Shown here: positions 25,022 through 34,627 of the stretch, one piece after another
How positions within the stretch are numbered: the stretch's first letter is position 1
How the letters are laid out: every line of letters starts with the position of its first letter
The notes under the pieces: generated by a model
The model's database searches: none
The model's input: the letters and a program-made list of their open reading frames with translations, nothing else
What the model was told of the DNA's origin: nothing
Program-made: the position numbers and the translations under genes
Source: UBA1737 sp964474685
GTDB taxonomy: Bacteria; Bacillota_I; Bacilli_A; ML615J-28; CAG-313
Assembly: GCA_964474685.1 (NCBI GenBank)
Contig: CAYYTE010000003.1
Span: 1 to 46,527, forward strand
Direction: 5' to 3'
Length of the DNA: 46,527 bases

Positions 25022-25054
25022 AGGCATTTACGATTATTTGTAAGTGCCTTTTTT
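25022..25054 (+). terminator. intrinsic terminator after the zinc-ribbon membrane protein gene
   Basis: AGGCATTTAC (25022-25031) pairs with GTAAGTGCCT (25040-25049) with one G-U pair, followed by T residues to 25054. Confidence 0.85.
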
Positions 25055-25064
25055 AATTATAGTA

Positions 25065-25093
25065 TTGAATTATTTGTTCATTTCTAGTATAAT
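25065..25093 (+). promoter_or_regulatory. promoter of the LURP-one-like gene
   Basis: TTGAAT (25065-25070) and TATAAT (25088-25093) are 17 nt apart. This places the start site near 25100 and rules out the GTG at 25044 as a start. Confidence 0.75.
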
Positions 25094-25121
25094 ATACGTA
25101 TTCAATAGAAAGAAGGTATTT

Positions 25122-25634
25122 ATGGTTTATATTGTTGATCAAGCTTATTTTTCATTAAAAGATAAATTTGCAGTTCTAAGTGAATCAGGGGAAGTCGTTT
25201 ATACCGTGAATAGCCCGCTCTTTGCAATTACGAGTCGTTTTCAATTTTTTAATAAAGAGAACAAGGAAATAGCCTATGTAAAAAGAACTCCAAGTCAGAT
25301 TACTTCTTATATATGGTATAAGTCGAAAAAGAGGCATTCGAATGAAGATGTTATTGGTGTTTTAGAAGATAATGTTAAACTATTAAAACATAGTTATGAG
25401 GTTACGCTCCCAATCGATATTATTTGGAATGTTGAAGGAGATTTTTTAGGATGGAAGTTTGTTATTAAGTGTAATGATGAAATCATTGCAACAGTACAAA
25501 AAGAAATGCCGGAATTAAAAGATCGTTATGTCGTAAGTGTTGTTAAGGAAGAGAATGTTGAAAATGCAATTATTACAGCAGTGCTCGTGGATAATGCGGC
25601 GCACAGGAGTAAGAAATTTCGATTATTCTTTTAA
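25122..25634 (+). CDS. LURP-one/YxjI-family protein
   Basis: A 170-residue, mostly beta-strand protein resembling the LURP-one-related/YxjI family (tubby-like fold). It begins MVYIVDQAYFSLKDKFAVLSESGEVVYTV; then come strand-rich segments and a C-terminal ENAIITAVLVDNAAHRSKK, where family members typically have a D..LVLA..I-type end. Its function is unknown; a lipid- or membrane-associated role has been suggested for the fold. The start at ATG 25122 is set by AGAAAGAAGG and by the promoter position. A terminator follows, so it is monocistronic. Confidence 0.6.
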   Translation: MVYIVDQAYFSLKDKFAVLSESGEVVYTVNSPLFAITSRFQFFNKENKEIAYVKRTPSQITSYIWYKSKKRHSNEDVIGVLEDNVKLLKHSYEVTLPIDIIWNVEGDFLGWKFVIKCNDEIIATVQKEMPELKDRYVVSVVKEENVENAIITAVLVDNAAHRSKKFRLFF

Positions 25635-25646
25635 CATTATCAAAAT

Positions 25647-25687
25647 ATGCATTTTGTTTAATTTATTTATACAAAATGCATTTTTTT
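25647..25687 (+). terminator. intrinsic terminator after the LURP-one-like gene
   Basis: ATGCATTTTGT (25647-25657) pairs perfectly with ACAAAATGCAT (25671-25681), with T residues to 25687. Confidence 0.85.
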
Positions 25688-25780
25688 ACCCAATTAATGC
25701 ATTTAATTATAATGTTTTGCGGTATGCTTTATTTTTAGGGGTTTTTGTGATAGAATATATATAATAGGATTGGTGAGAAT

Positions 25781-28495
25781 ATGGCGAATAAGAAAAAGAT
25801 GATAGTTATTGATGGAAACAGTTTGATGTTTCGGGCGTATTATGCAACCGCATATACAGGAAATTTAATGCAAACAAGAAGTGGGATTTATACAAATGCT
25901 TTGTATGGTTTCATTAATATGATGAAACATTTGTTGTCTTTGAATTGTTCTTCCAATTCTTTGCCTAATTTAGATTCATCAATCTTTGTTGCTTTTGATA
26001 AAGGTAAAAAAACCTTTCGTCATAAACTCTATGACAATTATAAAGGAACTAGAAGTAAAACACCGGATGAGTTTATTATGCAAATCCCATTTATAAAAGA
26101 ATATTTAGATGCAATGAATATTTTTCATTATGAAGTAGATGACTATGAAGCGGATGATTTAGTGGGAACAGTGGCAACTCTTGCGAAAGACTATGAATGT
26201 GTTGAAATATATTCTGGGGATAGAGACTTGTTACAACTTGTTGGGGATAATAGAATTGTTTGTTTAAATAAAGTAGGGATTACACAATTGGATTGTTTTG
26301 ATTCAAAGAATTTTTTTGAGAAGGTTGGCTATATCCCTAGTGAAACCCCAGATTATAAAGCATTAGTAGGTGATTCTAGTGATAACTTACCTGGTATTGT
26401 AGGAGTAGGACCTAAAACGGCTGTTCGTTTAATTAATGAATATCATTCAATTGAAAATATTGAAGCTCATATCGATGAATTAAAAGGTAAATTAAAAGAG
26501 AATGTCGAGTTAGGAATTGAAAATGCCAAAAAAACAAAATACCTTGCTACCATTATTACAAATGTTTCATTACCTTTTTCCATCGATGATTGTGAGTTTA
26601 AAAAGCCGGACTATAATAAATTAAGAACTCTATATGAAAAGATGGAGTTTAAAAGTTTCTTAAAAGATATTCCTACTACAGAAGATTTTACTCAAGTAAG
26701 TTTTTTTTCTACACCTTCTGAAGTGGTAAATCTTCCAAAGATAGAAAAGAATGAAAATATAAAGAATTATCATATTCATGACATAAAAGATTTATATGCG
26801 ATTCTTAATCAAGCGAATGAATTTTGTTTTGATGTTATATTAAGCCAAGATAATTATCATCTTGCTTCTATTGTTGGAATTACTCTAGCTACGTTAAATG
26901 ATGTGTTTTATCTATCCTTGGATGAGTTTGTTGCTTCCAATGTATTTTCCCTATTTAAAGAAAAGGAAGTTATTACCATCGATAGTAAGAAGGTATTTGT
27001 TGCTTTATCTCATTATGGAATAAACTTGCCTAAAGTTGCTTTTGATATTTCTCTTGCGGGATATGTTGTTAATCCGTCTTATGGGAGTATTGATTTAAGC
27101 ATACTCTATCGCTATTTTGATATGGATAATCTACCTTTACAAAGTGAAGTATATGGCAAGAAGACTATTTATAATATGGAAAATATAGAAGTTTGTGAAA
27201 AATATGCGATGAATCTTGCTTATGGAGCAATGGTGATATACCCGAGATTGAAAAAAGAAATTCATGATATCAGTTGTGATTATTTATTTTATGAAGTAGA
27301 ATTACCACTGGCAAGAACTTTAGGAATTGTTGAGGGAAATGGTTTTAAAATTGATGAAGCAACTTTAGATCAAGTTGGTTTTGACCTTTTAAAACAAATG
27401 AATGAACTAGAAAAAAAGATATATGAAGAAGCGGGCGAAGAGTTTAATATTTCTAGTCCGAAACAATTAGGAGAAGTATTATTTGATAAATTAAACCTTG
27501 GGAAAGGCAAAAAGAATAAAACTGGTTATGTGACAAATGCGGAAGTATTAGAAAAACTATCGGAACGTCACATAGTTCCATCACTTGTTTTGAAATATCG
27601 TAAATATAGTAAGCTTTATAGTACATATGTTGCGGGGCTTAAGGATGTTATTAATAAAGAAGATGGGAAAGTTCATACTATTTTTAAACAAAACTATACA
27701 CTAACCGGTCGTTTATCATCGGTGGAACCAAATATTCAAAATATACCTGTACGTACGGAAGATGGGAGACTTATCCGCCAGGCGTTTATTCCTTCTTTTA
27801 AAGATGGTTTATTAATCAGTGCTGATTATTCCCAAATAGAACTTCGTATTCTTGCACATATGTCCAATTGCCCAAGTATGATTCATGATTTTCAAACAGG
27901 CGTAGATTTCCATTCCAATACCGCATCGAAGATTTATGATTTACCTTTAAATATGGTTACAAAAGATATGAGAAGAATTGCAAAAGCAGTAAATTTTGGT
28001 ATTATTTATGGAATGAGCACTTGGGGATTGAGTGATGAGATTCACATAAGCCCTTTAGAAGCCGCAAATTTTATTGAGCGATATTTTCTTATCTACCCGG
28101 AAGTTAAAGAGTTTTTAGATAAACTTGTAAGTGATGCGAAATCACTTGGATATTCTAAGACTCTATATAACAGAAGGCGTTATATTAATGAAATTAAAAG
28201 TAGTAACCGTGTACTTGCTAAGTTTGGAGAACGAACCGCAATGAATGCTCCGATTCAAGGAACAGCGGCGGATATTATTAAGATTGCTATGAATGAAGTA
28301 CAAAATGAGATTGAATCACATGGATTAAAAGCCTGTATGGTTGCGCAAGTCCATGATGAATTAATTATTGATACCCCAGCGGATGAGGTAGAAATTGTTA
28401 AAAAGATATTAAAAGAACAAATGACAAAAGTTGCTCAGTTAAAAGTCCCACTTGAAGTAGATGTTGAAACTGGTTCAACTTGGGATTTGAAGTAA
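25781..28495 (+). CDS. polA: DNA polymerase I
   Basis: A 904-residue family A polymerase for Okazaki-fragment processing and repair. Residues about 1-295 form the 5'-3' exonuclease (VIDGNSLMFRAYYA, VDDYEADDLVGT, GDSSDNLPGIVGVGPKTA). Residues about 320-490 correspond to the 3'-5' exonuclease fold, but the DxE metal ligands are gone (FCFDVILSQDNYHLA), so it should not proofread, as in several Bacilli. The C-terminal polymerase has motif A DYSQIELRILAH, the O-helix RRIAKAVNFGIIYG and motif C QVHDELI. It heads a polA-mutM/coaE-unknown-dnaB-dnaI cluster, with mutM starting 9 nt later. A TATAAT-like A+T run lies just upstream, but I could not define the -35. Confidence 0.96.
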   Translation: MANKKKMIVIDGNSLMFRAYYATAYTGNLMQTRSGIYTNALYGFINMMKHLLSLNCSSNSLPNLDSSIFVAFDKGKKTFRHKLYDNYKGTRSKTPDEFIMQIPFIKEYLDAMNIFHYEVDDYEADDLVGTVATLAKDYECVEIYSGDRDLLQLVGDNRIVCLNKVGITQLDCFDSKNFFEKVGYIPSETPDYKALVGDSSDNLPGIVGVGPKTAVRLINEYHSIENIEAHIDELKGKLKENVELGIENAKKTKYLATIITNVSLPFSIDDCEFKKPDYNKLRTLYEKMEFKSFLKDIPTTEDFTQVSFFSTPSEVVNLPKIEKNENIKNYHIHDIKDLYAILNQANEFCFDVILSQDNYHLASIVGITLATLNDVFYLSLDEFVASNVFSLFKEKEVITIDSKKVFVALSHYGINLPKVAFDISLAGYVVNPSYGSIDLSILYRYFDMDNLPLQSEVYGKKTIYNMENIEVCEKYAMNLAYGAMVIYPRLKKEIHDISCDYLFYEVELPLARTLGIVEGNGFKIDEATLDQVGFDLLKQMNELEKKIYEEAGEEFNISSPKQLGEVLFDKLNLGKGKKNKTGYVTNAEVLEKLSERHIVPSLVLKYRKYSKLYSTYVAGLKDVINKEDGKVHTIFKQNYTLTGRLSSVEPNIQNIPVRTEDGRLIRQAFIPSFKDGLLISADYSQIELRILAHMSNCPSMIHDFQTGVDFHSNTASKIYDLPLNMVTKDMRRIAKAVNFGIIYGMSTWGLSDEIHISPLEAANFIERYFLIYPEVKEFLDKLVSDAKSLGYSKTLYNRRRYINEIKSSNRVLAKFGERTAMNAPIQGTAADIIKIAMNEVQNEIESHGLKACMVAQVHDELIIDTPADEVEIVKKILKEQMTKVAQLKVPLEVDVETGSTWDLK

Positions 28496-28504
28496 GGAGT
28501 ATTT

Positions 28505-29929
28505 ATGCCAGAATTACCAGAAGTGGAAACAGTTAAAAAAACACTGAATCATTTGATATTAAATCAAACAATTCAAAGTGTTGTTGTAAATTGCAATAGA
28601 ATGATTCAAACGGATTCGGTTGATAGTTTTTGTTCGAAGCTTGTTGGTGAAACTTTTCAAAAAATTGAAAGGTATGGAAAATATTTAATATTCTACTTAA
28701 CAAATTATGTTTTAGTGAGCCATCTACGTATGGAAGGTAAGTATTTTTACCAAAAAAGTAGTGAACAATTAAATCCTTATATTCATGTAATATTTCATTT
28801 AACAAATGGTTTTGATTTACGTTATCAAGATGTTCGTAAGTTTGGTACTTTTCAACTTATGAATATGTGTAGTTTTAATGAATTATTAAAAAAACCTCCC
28901 TTTTGTAAAATGGGGCCGGAAGCTACGAATTCTTCTTTAACGGGGGTTTGGTTGCATCAAATATTATCTACTAAAACAGCTCCTATTAAGTCTATTTTAT
29001 TAGATCAACAAGTAATTTCTGGTTTAGGGAATATTTATGTGGACGAAGTATTATTTCTTGCGGGGGTAAATCCTTTAACTATAGGAAAAGATGTAGATGT
29101 TATATCTTGTAACCGAATTCTCTTTTTCATGAATCATATTATGCGACAAGCGATTCTTGCGGGGGGAACTACAATAAGAAGTTATACAAGTAGTTTAGGT
29201 GTTAGCGGCTTATTTCAGTTTTCTTTAGTCTGTCATAGTTTAGTTGACAAGCCTTGTTATATATGTAACAGTCCTATCAAAAAAATAAAGGTAGGAGGAC
29301 GTGGCACTTATTTTTGTCCTCATTGTCAGATGATTCCCTGGCCGAAGGTCATAGGTGTTACTGGTTCGATTGCCAGTGGAAAGACGCAAGTGGATCTATA
29401 TTTAAAGAAGCTTATGTTTGATGTAATTGATTGTGATTCAATTGCTCATGATGTGTTGAAAAGTGATATTGATGTTAAAAAGGAAATTGCAAAATATTTT
29501 GGCCAGGAAGTGTTACTTCCAAGTGGTGAGATTAATCGTGAGAAATTAGGTTATATTGTTTTTCATTCTGAAGAGTCAAAAACTAAGTTAGAACAAATCA
29601 CGCATCCATCCATTTATAAAACCATTGTATATAGGATTCGAAATGAAAAAGCACCGATTGTTTTTTTGGATGCTCCTTTATTATTTGAGACGGGCTTAGA
29701 CAAAATTTGTAATGAAACAATTGTTGTTTCAACTTCAATTGAAACGCAAATACAAAGATTAATGGCTCGTGATGGTATCGATAAAGAGTATGCAATTCAA
29801 AAGATAAAAGGACAAATGTCACTGGCTGATAAGATTAAAAAAGCTACCTATGTGATTGATAATACAGGTAGTATTGATGAAACAAATAAACAAATAGATA
29901 AAATAATAAAAGAAATATTGAAAGGATAG
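28505..29929 (+). CDS. mutM-coaE: in-frame fusion of formamidopyrimidine-DNA glycosylase and dephospho-CoA kinase
   Basis: One 474-residue frame holds two complete enzymes. Residues 1-275 are MutM/Fpg, which excises oxidised purines such as 8-oxoguanine. It has N-terminal MPELPEVETV (Pro2 nucleophile, Glu3), LRMEGKY, the H2TH region LLDQQVISGLGNIYVDEVLF and a C-terminal zinc finger CYIC...GRGTYFCPHC. Residues 276-474 are CoaE, which phosphorylates dephospho-CoA in the last step of CoA synthesis: VTGSIASGKT (P-loop 287-294), DCDSIAHDVL, VFLDAPLLFETGLD and RDGIDKEYA. There is virtually no linker: Met276 sits right after the zinc finger and could also be an internal start, but no ribosome binding site precedes it. 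In many Firmicutes mutM and coaE are adjacent separate genes. Confidence 0.92.
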   Translation: MPELPEVETVKKTLNHLILNQTIQSVVVNCNRMIQTDSVDSFCSKLVGETFQKIERYGKYLIFYLTNYVLVSHLRMEGKYFYQKSSEQLNPYIHVIFHLTNGFDLRYQDVRKFGTFQLMNMCSFNELLKKPPFCKMGPEATNSSLTGVWLHQILSTKTAPIKSILLDQQVISGLGNIYVDEVLFLAGVNPLTIGKDVDVISCNRILFFMNHIMRQAILAGGTTIRSYTSSLGVSGLFQFSLVCHSLVDKPCYICNSPIKKIKVGGRGTYFCPHCQMIPWPKVIGVTGSIASGKTQVDLYLKKLMFDVIDCDSIAHDVLKSDIDVKKEIAKYFGQEVLLPSGEINREKLGYIVFHSEESKTKLEQITHPSIYKTIVYRIRNEKAPIVFLDAPLLFETGLDKICNETIVVSTSIETQIQRLMARDGIDKEYAIQKIKGQMSLADKIKKATYVIDNTGSIDETNKQIDKIIKEILKG

Positions 29930-29932
29930 TAT

Positions 29933-30304
29933 ATGGGATTAAGTAAGAGTTTTTCAAATAGTTTTCAAACAGCGGATATTGAGACAGATAAAAGATTATT
30001 AACGAGGTATTATCATAATAATTATGATACTGTGAAAGAGGCAATTCTTTCTATAGCAAAAAAACATCAATTTAAAATCGATGGTATTGATGATCGTTAT
30101 AAGGAAATTGGAATTTCATCTAAGAAAGAAATGTATATTTTTAATTTAGCAAATCCTAATTATACAATTACAAGTGTTGATATCAAGATAGTTTGTCATT
30201 TCTTATTACCATTTATGCGTCCCGCAAAAATGATTAATGAATTTTATGATGAATTAAACAAACTTCTCGAGCTCAATCACGTAGGAGGAAAAAATGAGCA
30301 GTAA
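29933..30304 (+). CDS. small protein of unknown function between coaE and dnaB
   Basis: A 123-residue soluble, basic protein that I do not recognise. The central part alternates helix and strand (TVKEAILSIAKKHQFKIDGIDD, then EMYIFNLANPNYTITSVDIKIVCHFLLP) and the C-terminus is helical (KMINEFYDELNKLLEL), a plausible small alpha/beta domain. It starts 3 nt after coaE with AAAGGATAGT as ribosome binding site, and its end overlaps dnaB by 11 nt, so it is translated as part of the replication cluster. In B. subtilis the position between coaE and dnaB is taken by other genes such as nrdR; this protein has no ATP-cone or zinc ribbon and is not NrdR. Confidence 0.65.
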   Translation: MGLSKSFSNSFQTADIETDKRLLTRYYHNNYDTVKEAILSIAKKHQFKIDGIDDRYKEIGISSKKEMYIFNLANPNYTITSVDIKIVCHFLLPFMRPAKMINEFYDELNKLLELNHVGGKNEQ

Positions 30305-31604
30305 GGCATATAATCTTGGAATCGTGGACATGTTTTTTGGAGTAATCAATGAACATCCATTTTTAGACTATGAACAAGAATGCTTTACAAATCTTTATTT
30401 ACCGATAGTAGGTGGAGTTGCTGAAACTATTTACCGAGTGTTAAATCAATTAATTGACCCAATATCGAATGAATCCCCATATTATTCTCATAAACAATTA
30501 TTCTTAAAATGTGGTGATTTAAGTGAAATGCCCTTTTTAGAAGCAAGAGGAAAACTTGAGGCAGTAGGGCTTTTAGAAACTTATACAAAAGACCAATCCT
30601 TTATTTATCTATTAAAGCCTGTAAAAAACTATGGGGCTTTTTTCAAAGATGATATTTTATCTTGTGCGTTATTAGGGACTTTAGGGATGGATGAAACATC
30701 AAGAATTCATAAAGAACATTTAATTCATCGCTATGACCCTATTTCTATGAAATTTAAAGATATAACAAAAAGCTTTGATGATGTCTTTGAGTTTTCGAAC
30801 CATTCGAATCCCTTTGGTATGAATACCTTTGAGGGAGAAAATAGTGATGTACAAGTGATCAACAAAGATTTCAATTTTGAGGGTTTGCAAGTTCTATTGG
30901 ATAGTTCGGATATATTAAATAAATCCACACTTAGTAGCCCTCTATTTCTTGAAATGATGAGTAGATATAATTTTCTTTATAAATTAACGATTGAAGAATT
31001 AAAAGAAGCGGTTTTGAAAAGTAGTGATATAAATAAACAAATTGATTATGATTTGCTTTCCCTAAATTGTAAAAAGCTATATGGGGAAAAGAATAAAGGG
31101 ACTGGAATTCATTTAAACAAGGTTGCAAAACCGAGTGAGCAAATGAAAGATTCACTGGAGAACTATTTAACTTCTGCTTCGCCTTACGATGTTGTTTTAC
31201 AAAAGTATGGATCGAAATTAACACCAAATGAGGTTCAAATGTTTGAAGACTTGCAATATAAGGAAAAGACTCCATTAGGTGTGTTAAATGTTTGTATTAT
31301 TTTTGTTATGGATAATAAAAAGGGAGAAATTCCTTCTTATAACTATTTTTTAAAAATATTGAACTCTTGGAAACGTGATAATATTTTAACTATTAAAGAC
31401 GCTCTTAATAAGATTAACGAACCACGCGGGGGAAAGAATACGTATTCTAAAAAACCAGAAGTCAAATCACCTGAGTGGTATGAGTCTTATAAAAAGAATC
31501 GTTTTGATAATGAGGTTGATGATAAGAATCAACAAAAAATGAGTCCTGAAGAAGCAAAAGAATTTGCGGACTTTTTTAAACCAAAGGAGAATGAAGATGA
31601 GTGA
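30294..31604 (+). CDS. dnaB: replication initiation and membrane attachment protein DnaB
   Basis: DnaB of Firmicutes helps load the replicative helicase with DnaD and DnaI. The 436-residue protein shows the N-terminal winged-helix region (YEQECFTNLYLPIVGGVAETIYRVL). Its C-terminal DnaB_2/DnaD-like helical domain includes LENYLTSASPYDVVLQKYGSKLTPNEVQMFEDLQYKEKTPLGVLNV, with the family's final YNYFLKILNSWKRDNILT. GGAGG lies 5 nt before the ATG, within the end of the previous gene, and dnaI overlaps its end by 8 nt. The C-terminal ~40 residues are charged and probably flexible. Confidence 0.9.
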   Translation: MSSKAYNLGIVDMFFGVINEHPFLDYEQECFTNLYLPIVGGVAETIYRVLNQLIDPISNESPYYSHKQLFLKCGDLSEMPFLEARGKLEAVGLLETYTKDQSFIYLLKPVKNYGAFFKDDILSCALLGTLGMDETSRIHKEHLIHRYDPISMKFKDITKSFDDVFEFSNHSNPFGMNTFEGENSDVQVINKDFNFEGLQVLLDSSDILNKSTLSSPLFLEMMSRYNFLYKLTIEELKEAVLKSSDINKQIDYDLLSLNCKKLYGEKNKGTGIHLNKVAKPSEQMKDSLENYLTSASPYDVVLQKYGSKLTPNEVQMFEDLQYKEKTPLGVLNVCIIFVMDNKKGEIPSYNYFLKILNSWKRDNILTIKDALNKINEPRGGKNTYSKKPEVKSPEWYESYKKNRFDNEVDDKNQQKMSPEEAKEFADFFKPKENEDE

Positions 31605-32472
31605 TTATTTAACAGAACAATTATATCATGATGTCATAATGACTTCATATCTTACAAAATGGTTTACAGATAACTTTTTATCGAGAGAAGATGTGTTAAA
31701 TAATCTTCCAGTTTTGTATTCTTATAAATTAAAAAAAGATATTTGTGTGAGTTGTAAAAAAGGGAGTTGTCTTCAAGAATCACCAGGACAAGAACCTTGT
31801 CTTGTATATCAAGAAGGTATTGTTTCCATTGAATATAATTGGTGTAAGTTTGCAAGTTCTTTATTTAAAAAGAACGCTTCGAGTTTTAATTTAAAACTTG
31901 TTTGTTGCAATTTTGATAATTATAATTTTAATGATGTATATATGCCCATTGCTCGTAGTTCTATTTATAAGATGGGAAAAGATATGGTTACAAATTTAAC
32001 TTCAAATAAACCAACGAAAGGAATCTATCTTTATGGTCCTTTTGGTACTGGTAAGAGCTATATTATGGCTAATCTTGCTAATCAAATGGTTGCAAGTGGT
32101 CACAAAGTTGTATTTGCTTTTTATCCAGATTTAATGAGATTACTTAAAAGCTCTATTGGAACAGGAGATTTAGAACAAAATATTCTTGAACTTAAAACTG
32201 CTGAAGTTTTAATATTTGATGATTTTGGTGTAGGACAAGTATCGCAATTTATACGAGATGAAGTGCTAGCACCAATTATTCAATACCGGTTAGATAACAA
32301 CTTAGTTACTTGTATGACATCGAATCTATCTTCCGATTTAGTTGAAAATTATTTAGCAGAATCCAATCAAAATACAAATAATCTTTGTGCCTCTAGAATT
32401 TTTGAACGAATGAAAGCAATGATGGATTTCGTTAGTTTAAATGATGTTGATTATAGGCATAAGAAGGAGTAG
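31597..32472 (+). CDS. dnaI: primosomal helicase loader DnaI
   Basis: DnaI is the AAA+ loader that places the replicative helicase on DNA. The 291-residue protein has an N-terminal zinc-binding-like region with cysteines in CVSCKKGSC...PGQEPC (about residues 40-60). Its AAA+ domain shows Walker A GPFGTGKS, Walker B VLIFDDFG and an arginine-finger segment ASRIFERMKAM. AAAGGAG at 31583-31589 is correctly spaced for ATG 31597; the closer ATG at 31591 leaves only 1 nt. Its gene overlaps dnaB by 8 nt (ATGAGTGA), giving coupled synthesis of the two partners. Confidence 0.93.
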   Translation: MSDYLTEQLYHDVIMTSYLTKWFTDNFLSREDVLNNLPVLYSYKLKKDICVSCKKGSCLQESPGQEPCLVYQEGIVSIEYNWCKFASSLFKKNASSFNLKLVCCNFDNYNFNDVYMPIARSSIYKMGKDMVTNLTSNKPTKGIYLYGPFGTGKSYIMANLANQMVASGHKVVFAFYPDLMRLLKSSIGTGDLEQNILELKTAEVLIFDDFGVGQVSQFIRDEVLAPIIQYRLDNNLVTCMTSNLSSDLVENYLAESNQNTNNLCASRIFERMKAMMDFVSLNDVDYRHKKE

Positions 32473-32476
32473 GTGA

Positions 32477-34615
32477 ATGGAAAAGAAATTAAATGATAAT
32501 AACTTTATTGAGATAAAAGGTCTTAATAAATATTATTCAAACGAATCTCAAGTTGTTGTAGGTTTAAAGAATATTGATTTATCTTTAAACATCGGGGAAT
32601 TCATTGCGATTACTGGTGCATCTGGGAGTGGTAAGACCACTCTTTTAAATGTAATTAGTGGTATGGATACATATAATGATGGTTATTTTATGGTTGGTGG
32701 TAAGGATGTAAATACCTTTACTCCCATTGATTATGAGAATTATCGAAGAAACTCTGTACGTTTTATTTTTCAAAATTATAATCTTATTGATTCTTTTACG
32801 GTGTATGAGAATGTCGCAATTGCTTTTGATCATCAAGATATTGATAAAACTACAAAAGATACTAAAATTAAGGAATTATTAAAAGAGGTTTTTCTTGAAA
32901 ATATGAAAGATAAGAAAGTCTCTTATTTATCTGGTGGTGAGAAACAAAGGGTTGCAATTGCAAGAGCGCTTGCAAGTGATGCCCAGATCTTAGCGTGTGA
33001 TGAACCGACTGGAAATCTCGATAGTGAGAATAGCAAGAAAATAGTTGAAATTCTAAAAAGACTTAGTAATAAACGGTTAGTTCTTTATGTTACTCATGAT
33101 ATTGAAGAAATACAAGATGTTGCTACACGAGTGATTAAAATGCATGATGGACAAATTGTATATGATAAAATTCAAAAAGAGGTTGTAAAAGAGGAATTTA
33201 CTCCACTTGAAGATAAACCTTTAGTTGAGAAAACATTTAAAGTTAGTAATCGGTTATTACTTTCTACACCAAGAAGATTTGTATTATGGACATTAATCTT
33301 ATTTATTAGTACTCTATCTTTTGGTATTATTTATCAAATGTTGTTCAATCAATCCGCTAGTTCAAATAGTGATTATTATAAAAACTCATTTAGTAATTCT
33401 TATGATGAGCGAATTGTTGTGAAAAATAGTAATTTTGAGCCTTTTACGGTTGAACAATTAGAAACTATGTCTCGTTTAGAACATGTGAATGGGGTGATCA
33501 AAAATGATCTAGGATTAGATAATTCTTTTATGATCGATGATGATTCATTTTATTATCAGTTCTTTTACTTTCGTTCAAAAAACCTTATTAAGAATCAAAG
33601 AGTAAGTGTTGGAAAGTTTGCGACAAACGAAGATGAAATTGTGATTCAAAATGATTTTAAATACTCAGGAATTCATGATGAAGATTTATTAAATCGCAGT
33701 TTGAAATTTAAAAACAATCGAAACGAAAATAAGGTATATGAATTTAAAGTTACTGGAATCCTTCACGGAAGTAGGGGTTACATATTTGCAAGTAATTCTA
33801 AAATCGATGAAATTGGAAATGATCTGTTGTTATCTAAGTTAACTTTAAATGTGGGAGATGTGGAATTAACTGATTTAAAAGTAGTATTTGATGATACACT
33901 GGATTCAAATATGATTAAAATCAAGCGCAATGGATCCGCCTATGTTCCATATAATCCAACTAAGATTACTTTTAAATGTCCATTTTTCTCCTTTGAAATT
34001 AAAGATCCAACAGTTGAAGTTTCCCATGGTGATTTCTATGATTACTCATATGTTGTTTCTTGTAATAAGAGCTTGTTTCAGGAATATATTGATAAATCTT
34101 ATGAAGTAACAATTGATTGTACGAGTGCTAGTAATGTGGAGACATTAACGGCTGAACTAGAAAGTAAGGGCTTTTTAGCATTACCTATTCTTAAGACAAA
34201 ATCATCCGTACTTGAAATTACAAACTTCATTTCGAATATATTTAAAACTATCTTTTCATTTATTTTATTATTGTTGATTGCTTTCTTAAGCTATATATCT
34301 TTAAAAAATATTGTAATGAGCGAATCAAAAAGTTTTCAAACCCTAAGGGCTTTAGGCTTTTCTAGAAAAGGGATACTTAAAATATTAATTCATCAATTTA
34401 TTGGTGTTACTATCATTTGCTTCTTGATTTACTCCATTCTATTCCCAATTGTGATTTATTTATTTTCCTCTATTCCTCTTATTGCGAATATGAGGTATAA
34501 TCTATTTGATGCTTTCATTCTTTTATGTGCTATGAGCTTTTTATGTTTTGAGTTGATATTAAAATATTATAAGTTCATTTCAAAATTGAATGTATCAAGT
34601 AAGATTTTAGAGTAA
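32477..34615 (+). CDS. ABC transporter ATPase-FtsX permease fusion, first of two
   Basis: A 712-residue MacB-like protein. Residues about 8-235 form the ATPase with Walker A GASGSGKTT, Q-loop FIFQNYNLID, LSGGEKQRVAIARA, LACDEPTGNLD and YVTHD. A membrane helix follows near 275-300, then an extracytoplasmic domain of about 270 residues. Three membrane helices lie at the C-terminus (about 590-700), where the FtsX-type SESKSFQTLRALGFSRKGILKILIHQ loop appears. Such proteins export peptides or transduce mechanical signals rather than import. It starts 4 nt after dnaI, and no terminator intervenes, so it may share the replication transcript. The second fusion protein 12 nt downstream suggests a heterodimer. 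The substrate is unknown. Confidence 0.85.
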   Translation: MEKKLNDNNFIEIKGLNKYYSNESQVVVGLKNIDLSLNIGEFIAITGASGSGKTTLLNVISGMDTYNDGYFMVGGKDVNTFTPIDYENYRRNSVRFIFQNYNLIDSFTVYENVAIAFDHQDIDKTTKDTKIKELLKEVFLENMKDKKVSYLSGGEKQRVAIARALASDAQILACDEPTGNLDSENSKKIVEILKRLSNKRLVLYVTHDIEEIQDVATRVIKMHDGQIVYDKIQKEVVKEEFTPLEDKPLVEKTFKVSNRLLLSTPRRFVLWTLILFISTLSFGIIYQMLFNQSASSNSDYYKNSFSNSYDERIVVKNSNFEPFTVEQLETMSRLEHVNGVIKNDLGLDNSFMIDDDSFYYQFFYFRSKNLIKNQRVSVGKFATNEDEIVIQNDFKYSGIHDEDLLNRSLKFKNNRNENKVYEFKVTGILHGSRGYIFASNSKIDEIGNDLLLSKLTLNVGDVELTDLKVVFDDTLDSNMIKIKRNGSAYVPYNPTKITFKCPFFSFEIKDPTVEVSHGDFYDYSYVVSCNKSLFQEYIDKSYEVTIDCTSASNVETLTAELESKGFLALPILKTKSSVLEITNFISNIFKTIFSFILLLLIAFLSYISLKNIVMSESKSFQTLRALGFSRKGILKILIHQFIGVTIICFLIYSILFPIVIYLFSSIPLIANMRYNLFDAFILLCAMSFLCFELILKYYKFISKLNVSSKILE

Positions 34616-34627
34616 GGGGAATCGAGT

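Noticed and set aside
25044..25121. GTG start extending the LURP-one-like protein by 26 residues
   Set aside because: The extension covers the upstream terminator and the promoter of the gene itself.
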